A stretch of 64,000 nucleotides of DNA from Faecalispora sporosphaeroides DSM 1294 (GCA_000383295.1 KB911068.1:1-64000), one strand, 5' to 3'; positions 8,796 to 18,462 are shown, counted from the first letter of the stretch. Notes: a model not told the origin generated them from the sequence alone. Program-made: numbers and translations.

Positions 8796-10682
8796 GTGTT
8801 GCATAAAATATTGCACAGCTGGTGGAGCATCATCCTGATTTCGTCTCTGGCGATCTGCATTGTCGCTATTTCTGTTGTGCGCCTCACTTTTCAAAACAGT
8901 GAAAAACTTTTGATCGAAAAGACGACGACCTTGATTTCAGCCAACCTTTCCAAGGACAAGGCTTCCATTTCCAACATGCTGTATGATGTGCAGAAGATTT
9001 CGGCCATCACCAGCACGAACAAAAGCATCACGCAAATGCTTGCGGCCGGTGCGAGAGGAAACCCCAAAAGCAGTTTTCTGGATTATTCGATCGAAGATTT
9101 GAACCGCATCACTCAATTGGAAGCGATCATAACCAATTACCGCAACACGCTGTTTGATTACCAAATGCACATGATTATTTTGGGGAACGACGGCAGCTTG
9201 TACAGCGTGCTGGACGGGGTGGGAAACCGGTATCAGTTTTCTTCGGCTTTGATTGACGGCCTGAGACGGCAGCCCTGGTTTACCAAATTTTTGGCCTCGG
9301 ATCAGAAGGCGTTGTGGAGGGCGCCCTATTTTTACGACGATTCGACCGGCGCGCTGGTCGCAAGATCCGGCAACAGCAGCAGCCACATCCTGTTCTGCCG
9401 TAAAATATACGATTATTATTCGCAGCAGGAGCTGGGAGTTGCAGTAGTATCGCTGCTGAGTGACAATCTAAGACAAAACTGGGTCGGAAATGAAGCGACC
9501 TCCACCGGCCTGGTCAATTCGGACGGCAACATTATTTACAGCAACGGGCCCTATTTTGATGCGGCGTATTTTCACCTGACTTCCTCCTGGAACATTCGCT
9601 CGCTTTCGGCCAACCGTTCGGAATATACGGTGGTGCGTTCCGAAAGCGGAGAAAGCTATGTGCTGACCTCCACCCCTCTCCCGTTTGACAACTGGCTTTT
9701 GCTGAATCTGATTCCCCGGTCCAGCGTCACGCGGGAGATCGAACTGATGCGCAACAATACCTATACCATCTGCGTGCTGGTTTTGCTGGCGGCACTGGTT
9801 ATTTGTGCGTTGATGCTGATTTATATCATGCGGCCCTACAACAGAATCCTCAAAAAGATGACGCTCATGCAAATCGGAAATGTTCCGGTAGGGCGGCAGA
9901 CCGAAAAAATAATCAGCATCCCGGATGCCGAGCGAAAGTTCAACCAGATGACGGCGAGAATCGAAGAAATGACCGCCGCTGCGCTGGAAAAACAGGCGCT
10001 GGAAGAAAAAATGCGGTACGAAACCCTGCGTGCCCAGCTCGACCCGCATTTTCTCTTTAACACGTTGAACACCATCAAGTGGTCGGCGATGGCCTCGAAT
10101 GCCGGTAACATCGCCGATATGATCGCCTGCTTGGGCGGTGTGCTGGAAAATGCGATCCGCCGCGGGGAAGAGGAGATTCCGCTTTCCAAAGAGCTGGAAC
10201 TCGTGCGGTCTTATATTCAAATCAAAAACTGGACGCTAAAGCATCGATACGAGCTGAAAATAGAGGTTTCGGAGCAATTTTACAAATATCCGGTTTTTAA
10301 GTATTGCCTGCAGCCCATTGTGGAAAATGCGGTGATTCACGGGATCGAGGGAATGCACAACGGAGCAATCACCATCCGGGCCAGACAGGAGCGGTGCCTC
10401 CTGTTTTTGGATGTGCACAATAACGGTACGGAAATGGCTCCGGAGCAGATCAAAAGCGTGCTGGAGCATGTGCGGAGCTCCGCAGATTCCCGAAAGACAT
10501 TAACCGGTGTGGGGCTGAGCAGCATCGATGGAATGGTGAAATTAAGGTATGGCAAAAAATATGGAATTTCAATGATTTCCGCTCCGGGGCGGGGAACCAC
10601 GGTTTCCATTTGTCTGCCATATCCGGGGAAGGGCAAAGGGGAGGATACGGATGAGGGAACTTTTAAAGGTTCTGATCGTTGA
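8796..10682 (+). CDS. YesM-type sensor histidine kinase
   Basis: The 628-residue protein has a membrane segment at about residues 9-31, an extracellular sensor domain to about 320, a second membrane segment at about 323-345, a HAMP-like linker, then a His_kinase domain with the phosphorylated His in QLDPHFLFNTLNT near residue 418 and an ATP-binding N-box QPIVENAVIHGIEG near 505. This is the LytS/YesM class that pairs with AraC-type YesN regulators and usually controls sugar or glycan uptake genes. GTG at 8796 follows GGGGAG; TTG at 8799 is possible. It overlaps the regulator gene by 32 nt, so the pair is co-translated. Confidence 0.93.
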   Translation: MLHKILHSWWSIILISSLAICIVAISVVRLTFQNSEKLLIEKTTTLISANLSKDKASISNMLYDVQKISAITSTNKSITQMLAAGARGNPKSSFLDYSIEDLNRITQLEAIITNYRNTLFDYQMHMIILGNDGSLYSVLDGVGNRYQFSSALIDGLRRQPWFTKFLASDQKALWRAPYFYDDSTGALVARSGNSSSHILFCRKIYDYYSQQELGVAVVSLLSDNLRQNWVGNEATSTGLVNSDGNIIYSNGPYFDAAYFHLTSSWNIRSLSANRSEYTVVRSESGESYVLTSTPLPFDNWLLLNLIPRSSVTREIELMRNNTYTICVLVLLAALVICALMLIYIMRPYNRILKKMTLMQIGNVPVGRQTEKIISIPDAERKFNQMTARIEEMTAAALEKQALEEKMRYETLRAQLDPHFLFNTLNTIKWSAMASNAGNIADMIACLGGVLENAIRRGEEEIPLSKELELVRSYIQIKNWTLKHRYELKIEVSEQFYKYPVFKYCLQPIVENAVIHGIEGMHNGAITIRARQERCLLFLDVHNNGTEMAPEQIKSVLEHVRSSADSRKTLTGVGLSSIDGMVKLRYGKKYGISMISAPGRGTTVSICLPYPGKGKGEDTDEGTFKGSDR

Positions 10683-12255
10683 CGACGAGCTGATGGTACG
10701 GGTTGGACTTAGCGCAACCATTCGATGGGAGGAATACGGGTTTCAGGTCATTGGCGCCTGCGAAAACGGCAGACAGGCGATCTCTGAAATCGATCGCTGC
10801 CTGCCGGATGTGATCTTCACCGACCTCAAGATGCCGGACATGGACGGCTTCGAGCTGATCCGCTATATCCGGGAGAATCATTTTGCCACGAAGATCATTG
10901 TGTTAAGCTGTCTGGATGAAGTGGAAGCGGTAAAAAACGCCATGAAAATGGGAGCGGACGATTACATTCTGAAGCTTTCGCTTTCGGCCGACGGCCTCAA
11001 GAAGCTGCTGGGTCAGCTGAAGGAGACAATTGCTCAGGATAAAAGCCAAACCGGAAGCGAGGCGGAATCAAGTGAGAAATCCCCGGAGAAAATACGGCAG
11101 TTTTATTCTCGAATACTGCAAAATGGAATCCGATCCCAGCAGGAGGAGAAGCTGTTTTTGCAGTACAGTCCCAGAGCGCGAGTCTGCAGCCAGTTTATCG
11201 TCTGCTGCTGCGTGATGGATGCCGCCTCAGTGCCGGAGCCGGAGGGCAAAGATCTTACGCCCTGCGCCATCGATAATATTCTGGAGGAGTTCTTTCAGGA
11301 ACTGCCGTTTTACGAAAACCGGCAGCCGGTTCCGCCCGAGCGGATGATTTTGCTGGGATTCCCGGACTGCCGCTGCGCAAATCTCGAAACGATTCTGCAG
11401 TATTGGCATAAAATCAATTCTGTGCTGAAAACGCACCTGAATATCACATGCTCCTGCGCAGTATCGCAGCCCTTCGAGCATTTCAGGCAGCTGCCAAAGG
11501 TCTATGCGCTGGCCAGGGAACGGCTGTCGGACTGTTTTTTCACGGGGAAGGAAAGTATATTGCTTTGCCCCGTCGAATCTGTGCCTAAGAAAAAGGTTGT
11601 GGTTTCTTCTCTGGTCATTTCTTTGCAGTCCATGATCGACAACCGCAATCGGGAGGGGGCGGCGGCTGCGGTTCGCGAATGGTTCCAAAAAGTCGGAAAG
11701 GAATCGCAGATGTATTCGCAGTATTCGATCAAGGCGGCCGTGTCGGGGGTGTGGGCGCTTATTTCGGGCTACGGCCCACTCAGTGAGGAAGAATCAAAGC
11801 CCGAGCTGCTCGGTGAAAACGATTATTTCTTCAGCTTTTTTCATGCGGAAGATCTGGAGCAGCTGGCTCAGATCCTATTACAGGCCGTCGATTCGCTGAT
11901 TGAAATAGCGGCGTGCGGTCAAACGACCCACCCGGAAATCGCGACGCTGAAAAGGTATATTGCGGAGCATGCGGAGGAAGAAATCTCTTTGGCGGAAGCG
12001 GCGAACCGCTGCTGCCTGAACAAAACGTATTTCTGTTCGTTGTTCAAAAAAGAGGTGGGAGAAACCTATAATGAATACTGCGAACGGATCAAGATGGAAC
12101 GGGCCAGGGTTCTGCTTTTATCCAATAATTGTAAGGTGTACGAGGTCGGGCTGAGGGTGGGAATCCCGAACGAATCCTACTTTAGCCGCAGATTCAAAAA
12201 GTATTTTGGAATCAGCCCCGGGCAGATGCGCCAGAACAGGGAACTGAGAATCTGA
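10651..12255 (+). CDS. YesN-type response regulator with AraC DNA-binding domain
   Basis: A receiver domain (about residues 1-125) has the phosphorylatable Asp in PDVIFTDLKMPDMDG near residue 58 and the conserved Lys in YILKLS near 111. A less conserved middle is followed by an AraC-type double helix-turn-helix at about 430-530, ending in ESYFSRRFKKYFGISPGQMR. Ribosome site GGGGAGG precedes the ATG. It probably activates the ABC transporter operon immediately downstream. Some members have this same architecture next to CUT1 sugar transporters, which supports the inference. Confidence 0.93.
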   Translation: MRELLKVLIVDDELMVRVGLSATIRWEEYGFQVIGACENGRQAISEIDRCLPDVIFTDLKMPDMDGFELIRYIRENHFATKIIVLSCLDEVEAVKNAMKMGADDYILKLSLSADGLKKLLGQLKETIAQDKSQTGSEAESSEKSPEKIRQFYSRILQNGIRSQQEEKLFLQYSPRARVCSQFIVCCCVMDAASVPEPEGKDLTPCAIDNILEEFFQELPFYENRQPVPPERMILLGFPDCRCANLETILQYWHKINSVLKTHLNITCSCAVSQPFEHFRQLPKVYALARERLSDCFFTGKESILLCPVESVPKKKVVVSSLVISLQSMIDNRNREGAAAAVREWFQKVGKESQMYSQYSIKAAVSGVWALISGYGPLSEEESKPELLGENDYFFSFFHAEDLEQLAQILLQAVDSLIEIAACGQTTHPEIATLKRYIAEHAEEEISLAEAANRCCLNKTYFCSLFKKEVGETYNEYCERIKMERARVLLLSNNCKVYEVGLRVGIPNESYFSRRFKKYFGISPGQMRQNRELRI

Positions 12256-12299
12256 ATATTGTGCTGTCTTTCCAAATATATGAATAGGGTTTGTGGATT

Positions 12300-12345
12300 T
12301 AATCACACAGTATCTCTTTTGAGAGAGACACTGTGTGATTTTTTA
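12300..12345 (+). terminator. Intrinsic terminator after the two-component operon
   Basis: The stem AATCACACAGT/ACTGTGTGATT with an inner CTCTTTTGAGAG is followed by TTTTTT. It separates the regulator pair from the transporter operon. Confidence 0.88.
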
Positions 12346-12408
12346 TAAATACTTCTGAATATTTGAACAAAATAACAAAATACATTTTATTTTATTGTGA
12401 TTTTTTAT

Positions 12409-12417
12409 TGGTATAAT
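12409..12417 (+). promoter_or_regulatory. Extended -10 promoter for the ABC transporter operon
   Basis: TGGTATAAT is an extended -10 element; the -35 is poor (T-rich), as expected for a promoter that needs an activator. The AT-rich stretch 12345-12405 upstream is the likely binding region for the YesN-type regulator. The transcript would start near 12424, about 43 nt before the binding-protein ATG. Confidence 0.5.
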
Positions 12418-12466
12418 CTAAATAAAAGCGAAAAAGTGGGTTCGCCGAATTTGAAGGAGGATTGTT

Positions 12467-13819
12467 ATGAAAAAAGTGATATCGCTGCTGTGTGCCGGCT
12501 CCATGGTGCTGGGACTGGCCGCCTGTGGACAGACTTCCCCGTCGGGCGGGGCGTCATCCGTTGCCGGCAGTCAGGCGGAAAAGCCGTACGCAGGCACAAC
12601 GCTCCGCGTGGTGAGTATGACCGCGCAGGTTTCCGACGGTATTCAGGAGTACCTTTCCGATTTTGAAGACAAAACGGGAATCAAAGTCAACCTGGAGCTT
12701 TACGGAGAATCGGAGCTCCGCCAGAAGACGACTACGGAGTTTTTGTCCGGCTCTTCCACCATCGACGTGTTTCTGCTGAGCCCCCTGCAGGATATGGCTC
12801 CCTACAGCAAAAACGGATGGATCGAGCCACTGGACACGTATCTGGATGACCCGGAATTAAACTGGTCCGACTTTACCGCACCAAAAGAGCAAATCACCCT
12901 GTCCGGCACAGATTCCATCGGCTGCCTGCCGCTGTATTCCTCTGTTCAGCTCATGTATTACCGTACCGACCTGTTTGAGAAGAAGGGACTCACCCCGCCT
13001 GCCAATTACGAGGAGCTTGTGCAGGCTTGCGAAAAGCTGAATGATCCCTCCAACAACCTTTATGCCATTGCCTGCAGAGGTGAGAAAATTGCCCTGACCT
13101 CTCAGTTTTCTCCCTTCCTGTTCGGCTACGGCGGGAGCTATATCAAAGACGGAAAATGCAATATCGGCAGCGCTGAATCTGTCGACGCCATCAAATTCTA
13201 TGGCAAGCTGCTGGGAAAATACGGCCCTCCCGGCATTTTGACCACCGGCTATTCTCAGATGACCCAGCTGTTTAATTCCGGCACAGTCGCTATGGCCATC
13301 GACGCCAACGCACTGTATGCAACCCTGACAGACAAAGCGGAATCGGCCTATTACGATAAAGTCGGCGTTGCGCCCATTCCCGAGGGCCCCACCGGGCGCC
13401 AGTCTTACAAGCAGGTTGTGTGGGGCTCGGCGATCTATTCCGGCTCCAAAAACAAGGACGCCGCCTGGGAGTTCATGAAGTTTGTCGCCGGACCGGATGT
13501 GGCGGCATATATCACCCCCAAGGGCATGCCCAGCTTCCGTTCCTCTGTTTGGAATGATCCGAGAGTAAAAGATGTGATGTCTGCCGATATGGTGAAGGCC
13601 TATTCCGTGATTAACGAAAGCGATACCACCAATCCTTACGGACTTCCGCGTTTGACCTCTGTCACAGAGGCAAGGGATGCCATCGGCGAAGCCGTGGTGT
13701 ATTCCATTGAAACCAAGGGAGAGGGAAAGGATATTGAGGCCAAAGCCAAAACGGCTGCTGAAAAAGTTGACCAGCTGCTGAAAAACTCGAATGAATACGG
13801 CGACAAATATACCTATTGA
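12467..13819 (+). CDS. ABC transporter solute-binding lipoprotein (sugar-type, family 1)
   Basis: The 450-residue protein has a lipoprotein signal (MKKVISLLCAGSMVLGLAACGQ, lipobox LAAC near residue 20) followed by a Ser/Gly-rich linker and a family 1 extracellular binding-protein fold: YSDFEDKTGIKVNLE-type early strand region, GCLPLYSSVQLMYYRTDLFEKKGL near 150, and AWEFMKFVAGPD near 340. Members bind oligosaccharides, glycerol phosphates or similar polar solutes; the enzyme genes downstream hint at an amino-acid-containing substrate. Ribosome site GGAGG at 12456. First gene of the operon. Confidence 0.93.
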   Translation: MKKVISLLCAGSMVLGLAACGQTSPSGGASSVAGSQAEKPYAGTTLRVVSMTAQVSDGIQEYLSDFEDKTGIKVNLELYGESELRQKTTTEFLSGSSTIDVFLLSPLQDMAPYSKNGWIEPLDTYLDDPELNWSDFTAPKEQITLSGTDSIGCLPLYSSVQLMYYRTDLFEKKGLTPPANYEELVQACEKLNDPSNNLYAIACRGEKIALTSQFSPFLFGYGGSYIKDGKCNIGSAESVDAIKFYGKLLGKYGPPGILTTGYSQMTQLFNSGTVAMAIDANALYATLTDKAESAYYDKVGVAPIPEGPTGRQSYKQVVWGSAIYSGSKNKDAAWEFMKFVAGPDVAAYITPKGMPSFRSSVWNDPRVKDVMSADMVKAYSVINESDTTNPYGLPRLTSVTEARDAIGEAVVYSIETKGEGKDIEAKAKTAAEKVDQLLKNSNEYGDKYTY

Positions 13820-13883
13820 CGGCTGAACCCGGGAGGGAAAGGCGAGAGTCTTTCCCATCCCGAATACTATTTGAGGTGGAATC

Positions 13884-14762
13884 ATGAGCAAATTTATCGA
13901 CAGGCACATCAAATGGGTTTTTGCCGCACCCGCACTTGTCTTTATGATGGCGATGATCGTACTGCCGATCGGAGCAACCTTTGCGTTCAGCCTGACCGAA
14001 TGGAACCTGCTCAGCGGAGCGGGCCCCCGCTTTAACTTTGGGCAGAACTACGCAAAGATCCTCGCCAGCTCCGAGTTCTGGGCGTCGTGCGGAATCACCT
14101 TTTGGTATACTTTTTTGGCAACGATTCTGGAAACCGTTCTGGGCCTTGCCATCGCGCTGATTTTAAACTGTGAATTCCGCGGCAAGCAGCTTGCCAAAAC
14201 GGCCATTCTTCTGCCCTACATGATGGCCCCCGTGGCGGTTGGCCTGATGTGGATGCTTTTTTACGAGCCTTCCAGCGGCATTATGAACTTTATATTCAAA
14301 TCCGTCGGGCTGCCCCCGTCAACCTTTACCTCTGCGCAGGATACGGTGATTCCGGCGATTGCAACGGTAGAAGTCTGGCAGATGACTCCCATGGTGGTGA
14401 TCGTGTGTCTTGCGGGGCTCAGTTCCCTGCCGAATGACCCGATCGAAGCCGCCCATGTAGATGGGGCCAATTCAATTCAGGTCTTTTTCCGGGTGATTCT
14501 GCCAATGATGATGCCGACGCTTTTTTCCATCGCTCTTCTGCGCTTCATCGATATTTTCAAATCCTTCGATTTGATTTATGCCATGACAAAGGGCGGGCCG
14601 GCCAATGCTTCGCGCACATTAAATCTCTATGCTTACGAAACCGCATTCTCTTATTATAAATTTGGAGAATCCTCCGCAATACTGACTTTGGTGTTCCTGA
14701 TCGTACTGGTGATCAGTATTGTGATTATTAATATGAAAAAAAGATGGGAGGAGAAGGTGTGA
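13884..14762 (+). CDS. ABC transporter permease (MalF/UgpA-like)
   Basis: The 292-residue protein has six predicted membrane segments and the inner-membrane EAA loop EAAHVDGANSIQVFFRVILP at about residues 189-208, which contacts the ATPase. The YALTKGGPANASRT-type segment near 235 is typical of CUT1 permeases. GAGGTGG precedes the ATG. No ATPase gene lies in the operon, so a shared MsmX-type ATPase elsewhere is the likely energy source. Confidence 0.93.
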   Translation: MSKFIDRHIKWVFAAPALVFMMAMIVLPIGATFAFSLTEWNLLSGAGPRFNFGQNYAKILASSEFWASCGITFWYTFLATILETVLGLAIALILNCEFRGKQLAKTAILLPYMMAPVAVGLMWMLFYEPSSGIMNFIFKSVGLPPSTFTSAQDTVIPAIATVEVWQMTPMVVIVCLAGLSSLPNDPIEAAHVDGANSIQVFFRVILPMMMPTLFSIALLRFIDIFKSFDLIYAMTKGGPANASRTLNLYAYETAFSYYKFGESSAILTLVFLIVLVISIVIINMKKRWEEKV

Positions 14763-15589
14763 CCGTGTACAAGGCAAAAAAAGCAGCAGGTAAAATCGGA
14801 TTATACGTTCTGGTGCTCGTTGTTGTACTGCCGGTTTTATTTCCGCTGTATTTCGTTTTTATTTCTTCCCTGAAAAACATGTCGCAGGTATATATCATGC
14901 CGCCGCAGTTGTTTGGCTTCACTCCGATCTGGGATCATTACAAATACATTTTTGAAACGCAGCACTACGATGCCTACATGGTGAACAGTGCCGTCGTTGC
15001 GTTTGCTTCCACGGCCATTTCTCTGATTCTCGGGGTGCCGGCCTCATATTCCATCGCGCGGTTTCACATGCGCAAAACCTCTACCTCTATTCTTGTGGCC
15101 AGGCTTTTGCCCAGCATTTCGTTTTTGCTGCCCTATTACTTTCTTTTTTCCAAGCTCAAAATGATCGACACCTACTCCGTGCTGATTTTAAGCCACATTG
15201 TGCTTTCTCTGCCCCTGATCGTGTGGATTATGTCGAGCTTTATTGCCGACATCCCCAAGGAGCTGGACGAAGCCGCCATTGTAGACGGCTGCACCCGGCA
15301 GAGATGCTTTTGGAACGTGATTTTGCCGGTCAGCCTGCCGGGCCTTGTCACATGCGCAACGCTTTCCTTTCTGGGTTCATGGAACAATTTCCAGTTCGCT
15401 TTGATTTTGAGCGGAGAAAAGACGAGAACGCTGCCGGTATCACTGCAGTACTTTGTTTCGGGAGCGGATATCCGCTGGGGCAGAATGCTGGCCGCGACGA
15501 TTGTCGTGATCGTCCCTGCGATCATTCTGACAATGGCGTTGCAAAAATATATCATTAAGGGAATGACTGCGGGAGCAGTCAAAGGGTAA
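14759..15589 (+). CDS. ABC transporter permease (MalG/UgpE-like)
   Basis: The second permease has six membrane segments and the EAA motif DEAAIVDGCTRQRCFWNVILP near residue 180. A GTG at 14759 overlaps the stop of the previous gene as GTGTGA and is 8 nt from GGGAGGAGAAG, so it is favoured over the in-frame ATG at 14744 that lies inside that ribosome site. It pairs with the upstream permease to form the membrane channel of the importer. Confidence 0.92.
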   Translation: MTVYKAKKAAGKIGLYVLVLVVVLPVLFPLYFVFISSLKNMSQVYIMPPQLFGFTPIWDHYKYIFETQHYDAYMVNSAVVAFASTAISLILGVPASYSIARFHMRKTSTSILVARLLPSISFLLPYYFLFSKLKMIDTYSVLILSHIVLSLPLIVWIMSSFIADIPKELDEAAIVDGCTRQRCFWNVILPVSLPGLVTCATLSFLGSWNNFQFALILSGEKTRTLPVSLQYFVSGADIRWGRMLAATIVVIVPAIILTMALQKYIIKGMTAGAVKG

Positions 15590-15609
15590 ATGCCACAAAG
15601 GACGGTGCA

Positions 15610-16860
15610 ATGATGAAAGAAACGAAGGATGACCTTTTGCTGGTAAAGGCAAAGGCCGTATACAGCACGGACAAACAGAGCTATGAGGGAACCGGTGTTT
15701 TGATTCGGGCGGGAAGAATCCTGGAAACGGGGGACTGGCTTCATCTGCAGGGAGCAGCTCCGCAGGCGGAACTGCTGGATTACGGCGAGTGCTATGTGCT
15801 CCCCGGGCTGATTAATACTCACGTGCACCTGGAGTTTGAGCCGGCTGAAAATACCCGTGAGCGGTATTTGAGCGAAAGCCCGGAAATCAGCTTTCTGCGC
15901 GCGGCAAAAAATGCCGAAACCCTCCTATATTCCGGCGTAACCACGGCGCGCGACGCGGGGGGAAGCTACCGCACGCTGGAACTGTATCAGGACAGTGCTC
16001 GCCGGCTGGCGAATTTGCCCCGCCTGCAGCTCGCCGGCCCTCCCATTACGATCACGGGCGGGCATCTACATTTTATCCCGGGTTCGGAAGCAGATTCGCT
16101 GGACGATATGATCTGGGCTGTGCGCAGCAGAAAAAAGGCCGGATGTACCGCAATCAAGATCATTGTGAGCGGCGGCCAGATGACTCCCGGCTCAACGCCG
16201 GAGCAGACCAGCTATACCGCCGGGCAGATTCGGGCGATGACCGACGAAGCGCATCACTGGAGCCTGCCGACCTTTGCCCATTGCCTTACGACGGAGGGCT
16301 TTGTGAACGCGATGTGCGGCGGGGTGCAATGTATCGAGCACTGCGCCTGCTTTGTCCGCAACCGCGGGAACGGATTGCTCGAAAGAGTTTATGAACCGAA
16401 AGTAATGGAGCAGTTCCAAAATGACAGCCGCTACTTTATGATCGGGATTTCAAACAATTATCATATATTTGATCACTGCAGAGAAAGCGAGGCGGAGCGC
16501 ACCGAACGCGAAGCCTTTCTGCTGGAGCAGGAGGAGCGCGAATGCCGTATTTTTGAGCGCCTGATTCAGCTCGGCATGCTTCCCGTGATCGGTACGGATG
16601 CGGGATGTGGGCTGACGTATTTTGATGAGACATGGCTGGAGCTGGAAATCCTGCAGCATCGCTGCCGGATCACCATACCGGAGCTAATCGCGGCGGCAAC
16701 GGCGAACGGGGCCGCAGCGTTGGGGCTCTCGGAAGAAACCGGGGCGATCCGCCCGGGACTTAGCGCCGACCTGATCGCCATGGAAAGTGACCCCTTAACG
16801 GACATCACTGCGTTTCGCAATGTTCGGCATGTGATGTGCCGGGGAAACATCATCCGATAA
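15610..16860 (+). CDS. Metal-dependent amidohydrolase (imidazolonepropionase/prolidase-like)
   Basis: The 416-residue protein has the amidohydrolase TIM-barrel motifs: LPGLINTHVHLEFEP (metal His-x-His near residues 70-72), a KIIVSGGQM strand where a metal-bridging Lys may lie (near 180), FAHCLTTEG (near 220), IEHCACF (near 243) and the catalytic Asp in IGTDAGCG near 323. This set is close to the Xaa-Pro dipeptidase/imidazolonepropionase-related group, which cleaves amide bonds in small acyl-amino acids, dipeptides or cyclic ureides. AAAGGA precedes the ATG. It sits 21 bp after the permease gene, so it probably acts on the imported substrate. Confidence 0.85.
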   Translation: MMKETKDDLLLVKAKAVYSTDKQSYEGTGVLIRAGRILETGDWLHLQGAAPQAELLDYGECYVLPGLINTHVHLEFEPAENTRERYLSESPEISFLRAAKNAETLLYSGVTTARDAGGSYRTLELYQDSARRLANLPRLQLAGPPITITGGHLHFIPGSEADSLDDMIWAVRSRKKAGCTAIKIIVSGGQMTPGSTPEQTSYTAGQIRAMTDEAHHWSLPTFAHCLTTEGFVNAMCGGVQCIEHCACFVRNRGNGLLERVYEPKVMEQFQNDSRYFMIGISNNYHIFDHCRESEAERTEREAFLLEQEERECRIFERLIQLGMLPVIGTDAGCGLTYFDETWLELEILQHRCRITIPELIAAATANGAAALGLSEETGAIRPGLSADLIAMESDPLTDITAFRNVRHVMCRGNIIR

Positions 16861-16881
16861 ACCGAAAGGAATGTGAGTTGC

Positions 16882-17337
16882 ATGAATGTGTACGATACTT
16901 TGAAACAGCTCGGTCTGGAGCTCCCTCCGCTGCCTCCGAAAGGCGGAATCTATCAACCGGTGAAGCAGGTGGGAAATTTGCTGTATATTTCAGGCCAGGG
17001 GGCCACTCGCGGGGGAATCCCTGTGCTGGAGGGCAAGCTGGGGAAAGAATGCTCTGTGGAGCAGGGGCAGGAGGCCGCAAGAATCTGTGCCCTGAATGCA
17101 CTGAGCGTTCTGCACGATTATTTGGGCGATTTGAATCAGGTAAGGAGTCTTGTCAAAATGCTGGCCTTTATAGCCAGTGCCGACGATTTTAATCAGCAGC
17201 CCATCGTAGCCAACGGTGCCTCTCAGCTTTTCAAAGACCTTTACGGTGAAAACGGCGTGGGCGCCCGCTCCGCGATTGGGGTAAATGAACTGCCCGGAAA
17301 CATTCCCGTAGAGATTGAATTCATATTTGAAATTTAA
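16882..17337 (+). CDS. RidA family protein (YjgF/YER057c/UK114)
   Basis: The 151-residue protein is longer than classic RidA (about 125) and fits the branch that begins LGLELPPLPPKGG...YQPVKQVGNLLYISGQ. The Arg that binds the substrate carboxylate is present in GVGARSAIGV near residue 133, so imine/enamine deaminase activity is possible. RidA enzymes remove reactive 2-aminoacrylate-type intermediates released by PLP enzymes, which fits the PLP gene next door. ATG at 16882 (AAGGA 11 nt upstream) matches the family start better than GTG at 16873. Confidence 0.87.
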   Translation: MNVYDTLKQLGLELPPLPPKGGIYQPVKQVGNLLYISGQGATRGGIPVLEGKLGKECSVEQGQEAARICALNALSVLHDYLGDLNQVRSLVKMLAFIASADDFNQQPIVANGASQLFKDLYGENGVGARSAIGVNELPGNIPVEIEFIFEI

Positions 17338-17349
17338 AGGACTGGTTTT

Positions 17350-18462
17350 ATGAGTACAGTATTTGAACTGAACGATCCTTCCGAAATGATCAGTCCGGCT
17401 CTGATTTATTATAAGGACACCATCGTTCAAAACACCCGGCTGGCCATTGAAATGGCCGGTGGAGCCCAAAGGCTGTGGCCCCATGTTAAATCTCATAAGA
17501 TGGAGAAAATGGTGAGACTCCAGCTCGGGATGGGAATCCGGCGGTTTAAATGCGCGACGATTGCGGAGGCCGAGATGACGGCCGCGGCCGGCGCGGATCA
17601 TGTCCTTCTGGCTTACCCTCTGATCGGCCCCAATAGAAAACGGTATCTCGAGCTGATCAATGCCTTTCCCAAAACCCGGTTCTGGGCTATCGGCGATGAT
17701 CTGGAGCAGCTCTCTATTCTCAGCGGATATGCCGTGCAAAGACATATGAAAATAAACGTGCTGCTCGATGTCAATATGGGGATGAACCGTACCGGCGTCC
17801 CTTTGCAGCAAGCGGAGCAGCTCTATGAAAAAGCCGCGCGGCTGCCCGGCCTTTCTCTGAAGGGGATGCACTGCTATGATGGAAACCACAATAACAGCGA
17901 TCTCCAAGCCCGTTTGAAGCAGGTGCGCGAAGCTGATTTGCGGGTGAAAGAGATTCAGGGCGAGTTAATGAAAAAAGGGATCGAATGCGGCACCATGATT
18001 ATGGGCGGAACCCCGTCGTTCCCATGCCATGCGCTGGTTACCCAATGGTTTCTTTCGCCCGGAACCGCGTTCATCGACGATGCGGGCTACCAAAAGAATT
18101 TGCCCGATCTCTCCTTTGAGCCCGCCGCGGCCATTCTGACACGGGTGATCAGTCACCCGGCTCCCGGACTCTTCACCTTGGATTTGGGGTATAAAGGGAT
18201 TGCCGCCGATCCGGCGGGGGTGCGCGGCGTCATTGCGGGGTTCGATCGCGCACATGCGCTGTTCCAGAGTGAGGAGCATTGGGTATTTGAAATGAATCCC
18301 GAGCACACAAAGGAAGTTCCCGCCATCGGCACCGTTTTCTACGTGATTCCAACCCATATCTGCCCCACTTCTGCATTGTATCCCGCTGTTTCGGTGGCGC
18401 AAAACGGCAATATTACCGAGGAGTGGGAAGTGACTGCCAGAAACAGAAAGCTGACCTTTTAA
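17350..18462 (+). CDS. D-threonine aldolase/D-serine dehydratase-like PLP enzyme
   Basis: The 370-residue protein has the N-terminal alanine-racemase-like barrel with the PLP Lys in LWPHVKSHKMEK near residue 50, and the C-terminal metal site THICPTSALYP near 340, as in D-threonine aldolase and eukaryotic-type D-serine dehydratase. These enzymes cleave or dehydrate D-3-hydroxy amino acids using PLP and a divalent metal. It lies 12 bp after the RidA gene; products of a dehydratase (aminoacrylates) would be the substrate of RidA. Substrate is inferred only. It is the last gene before a strong terminator. Confidence 0.87.
   Translation: MSTVFELNDPSEMISPALIYYKDTIVQNTRLAIEMAGGAQRLWPHVKSHKMEKMVRLQLGMGIRRFKCATIAEAEMTAAAGADHVLLAYPLIGPNRKRYLELINAFPKTRFWAIGDDLEQLSILSGYAVQRHMKINVLLDVNMGMNRTGVPLQQAEQLYEKAARLPGLSLKGMHCYDGNHNNSDLQARLKQVREADLRVKEIQGELMKKGIECGTMIMGGTPSFPCHALVTQWFLSPGTAFIDDAGYQKNLPDLSFEPAAAILTRVISHPAPGLFTLDLGYKGIAADPAGVRGVIAGFDRAHALFQSEEHWVFEMNPEHTKEVPAIGTVFYVIPTHICPTSALYPAVSVAQNGNITEEWEVTARNRKLTF

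Noticed and set aside
10236-10469. Minus-strand frames inside the histidine kinase gene
   Set aside because: Antisense of the conserved ATP-binding domain.
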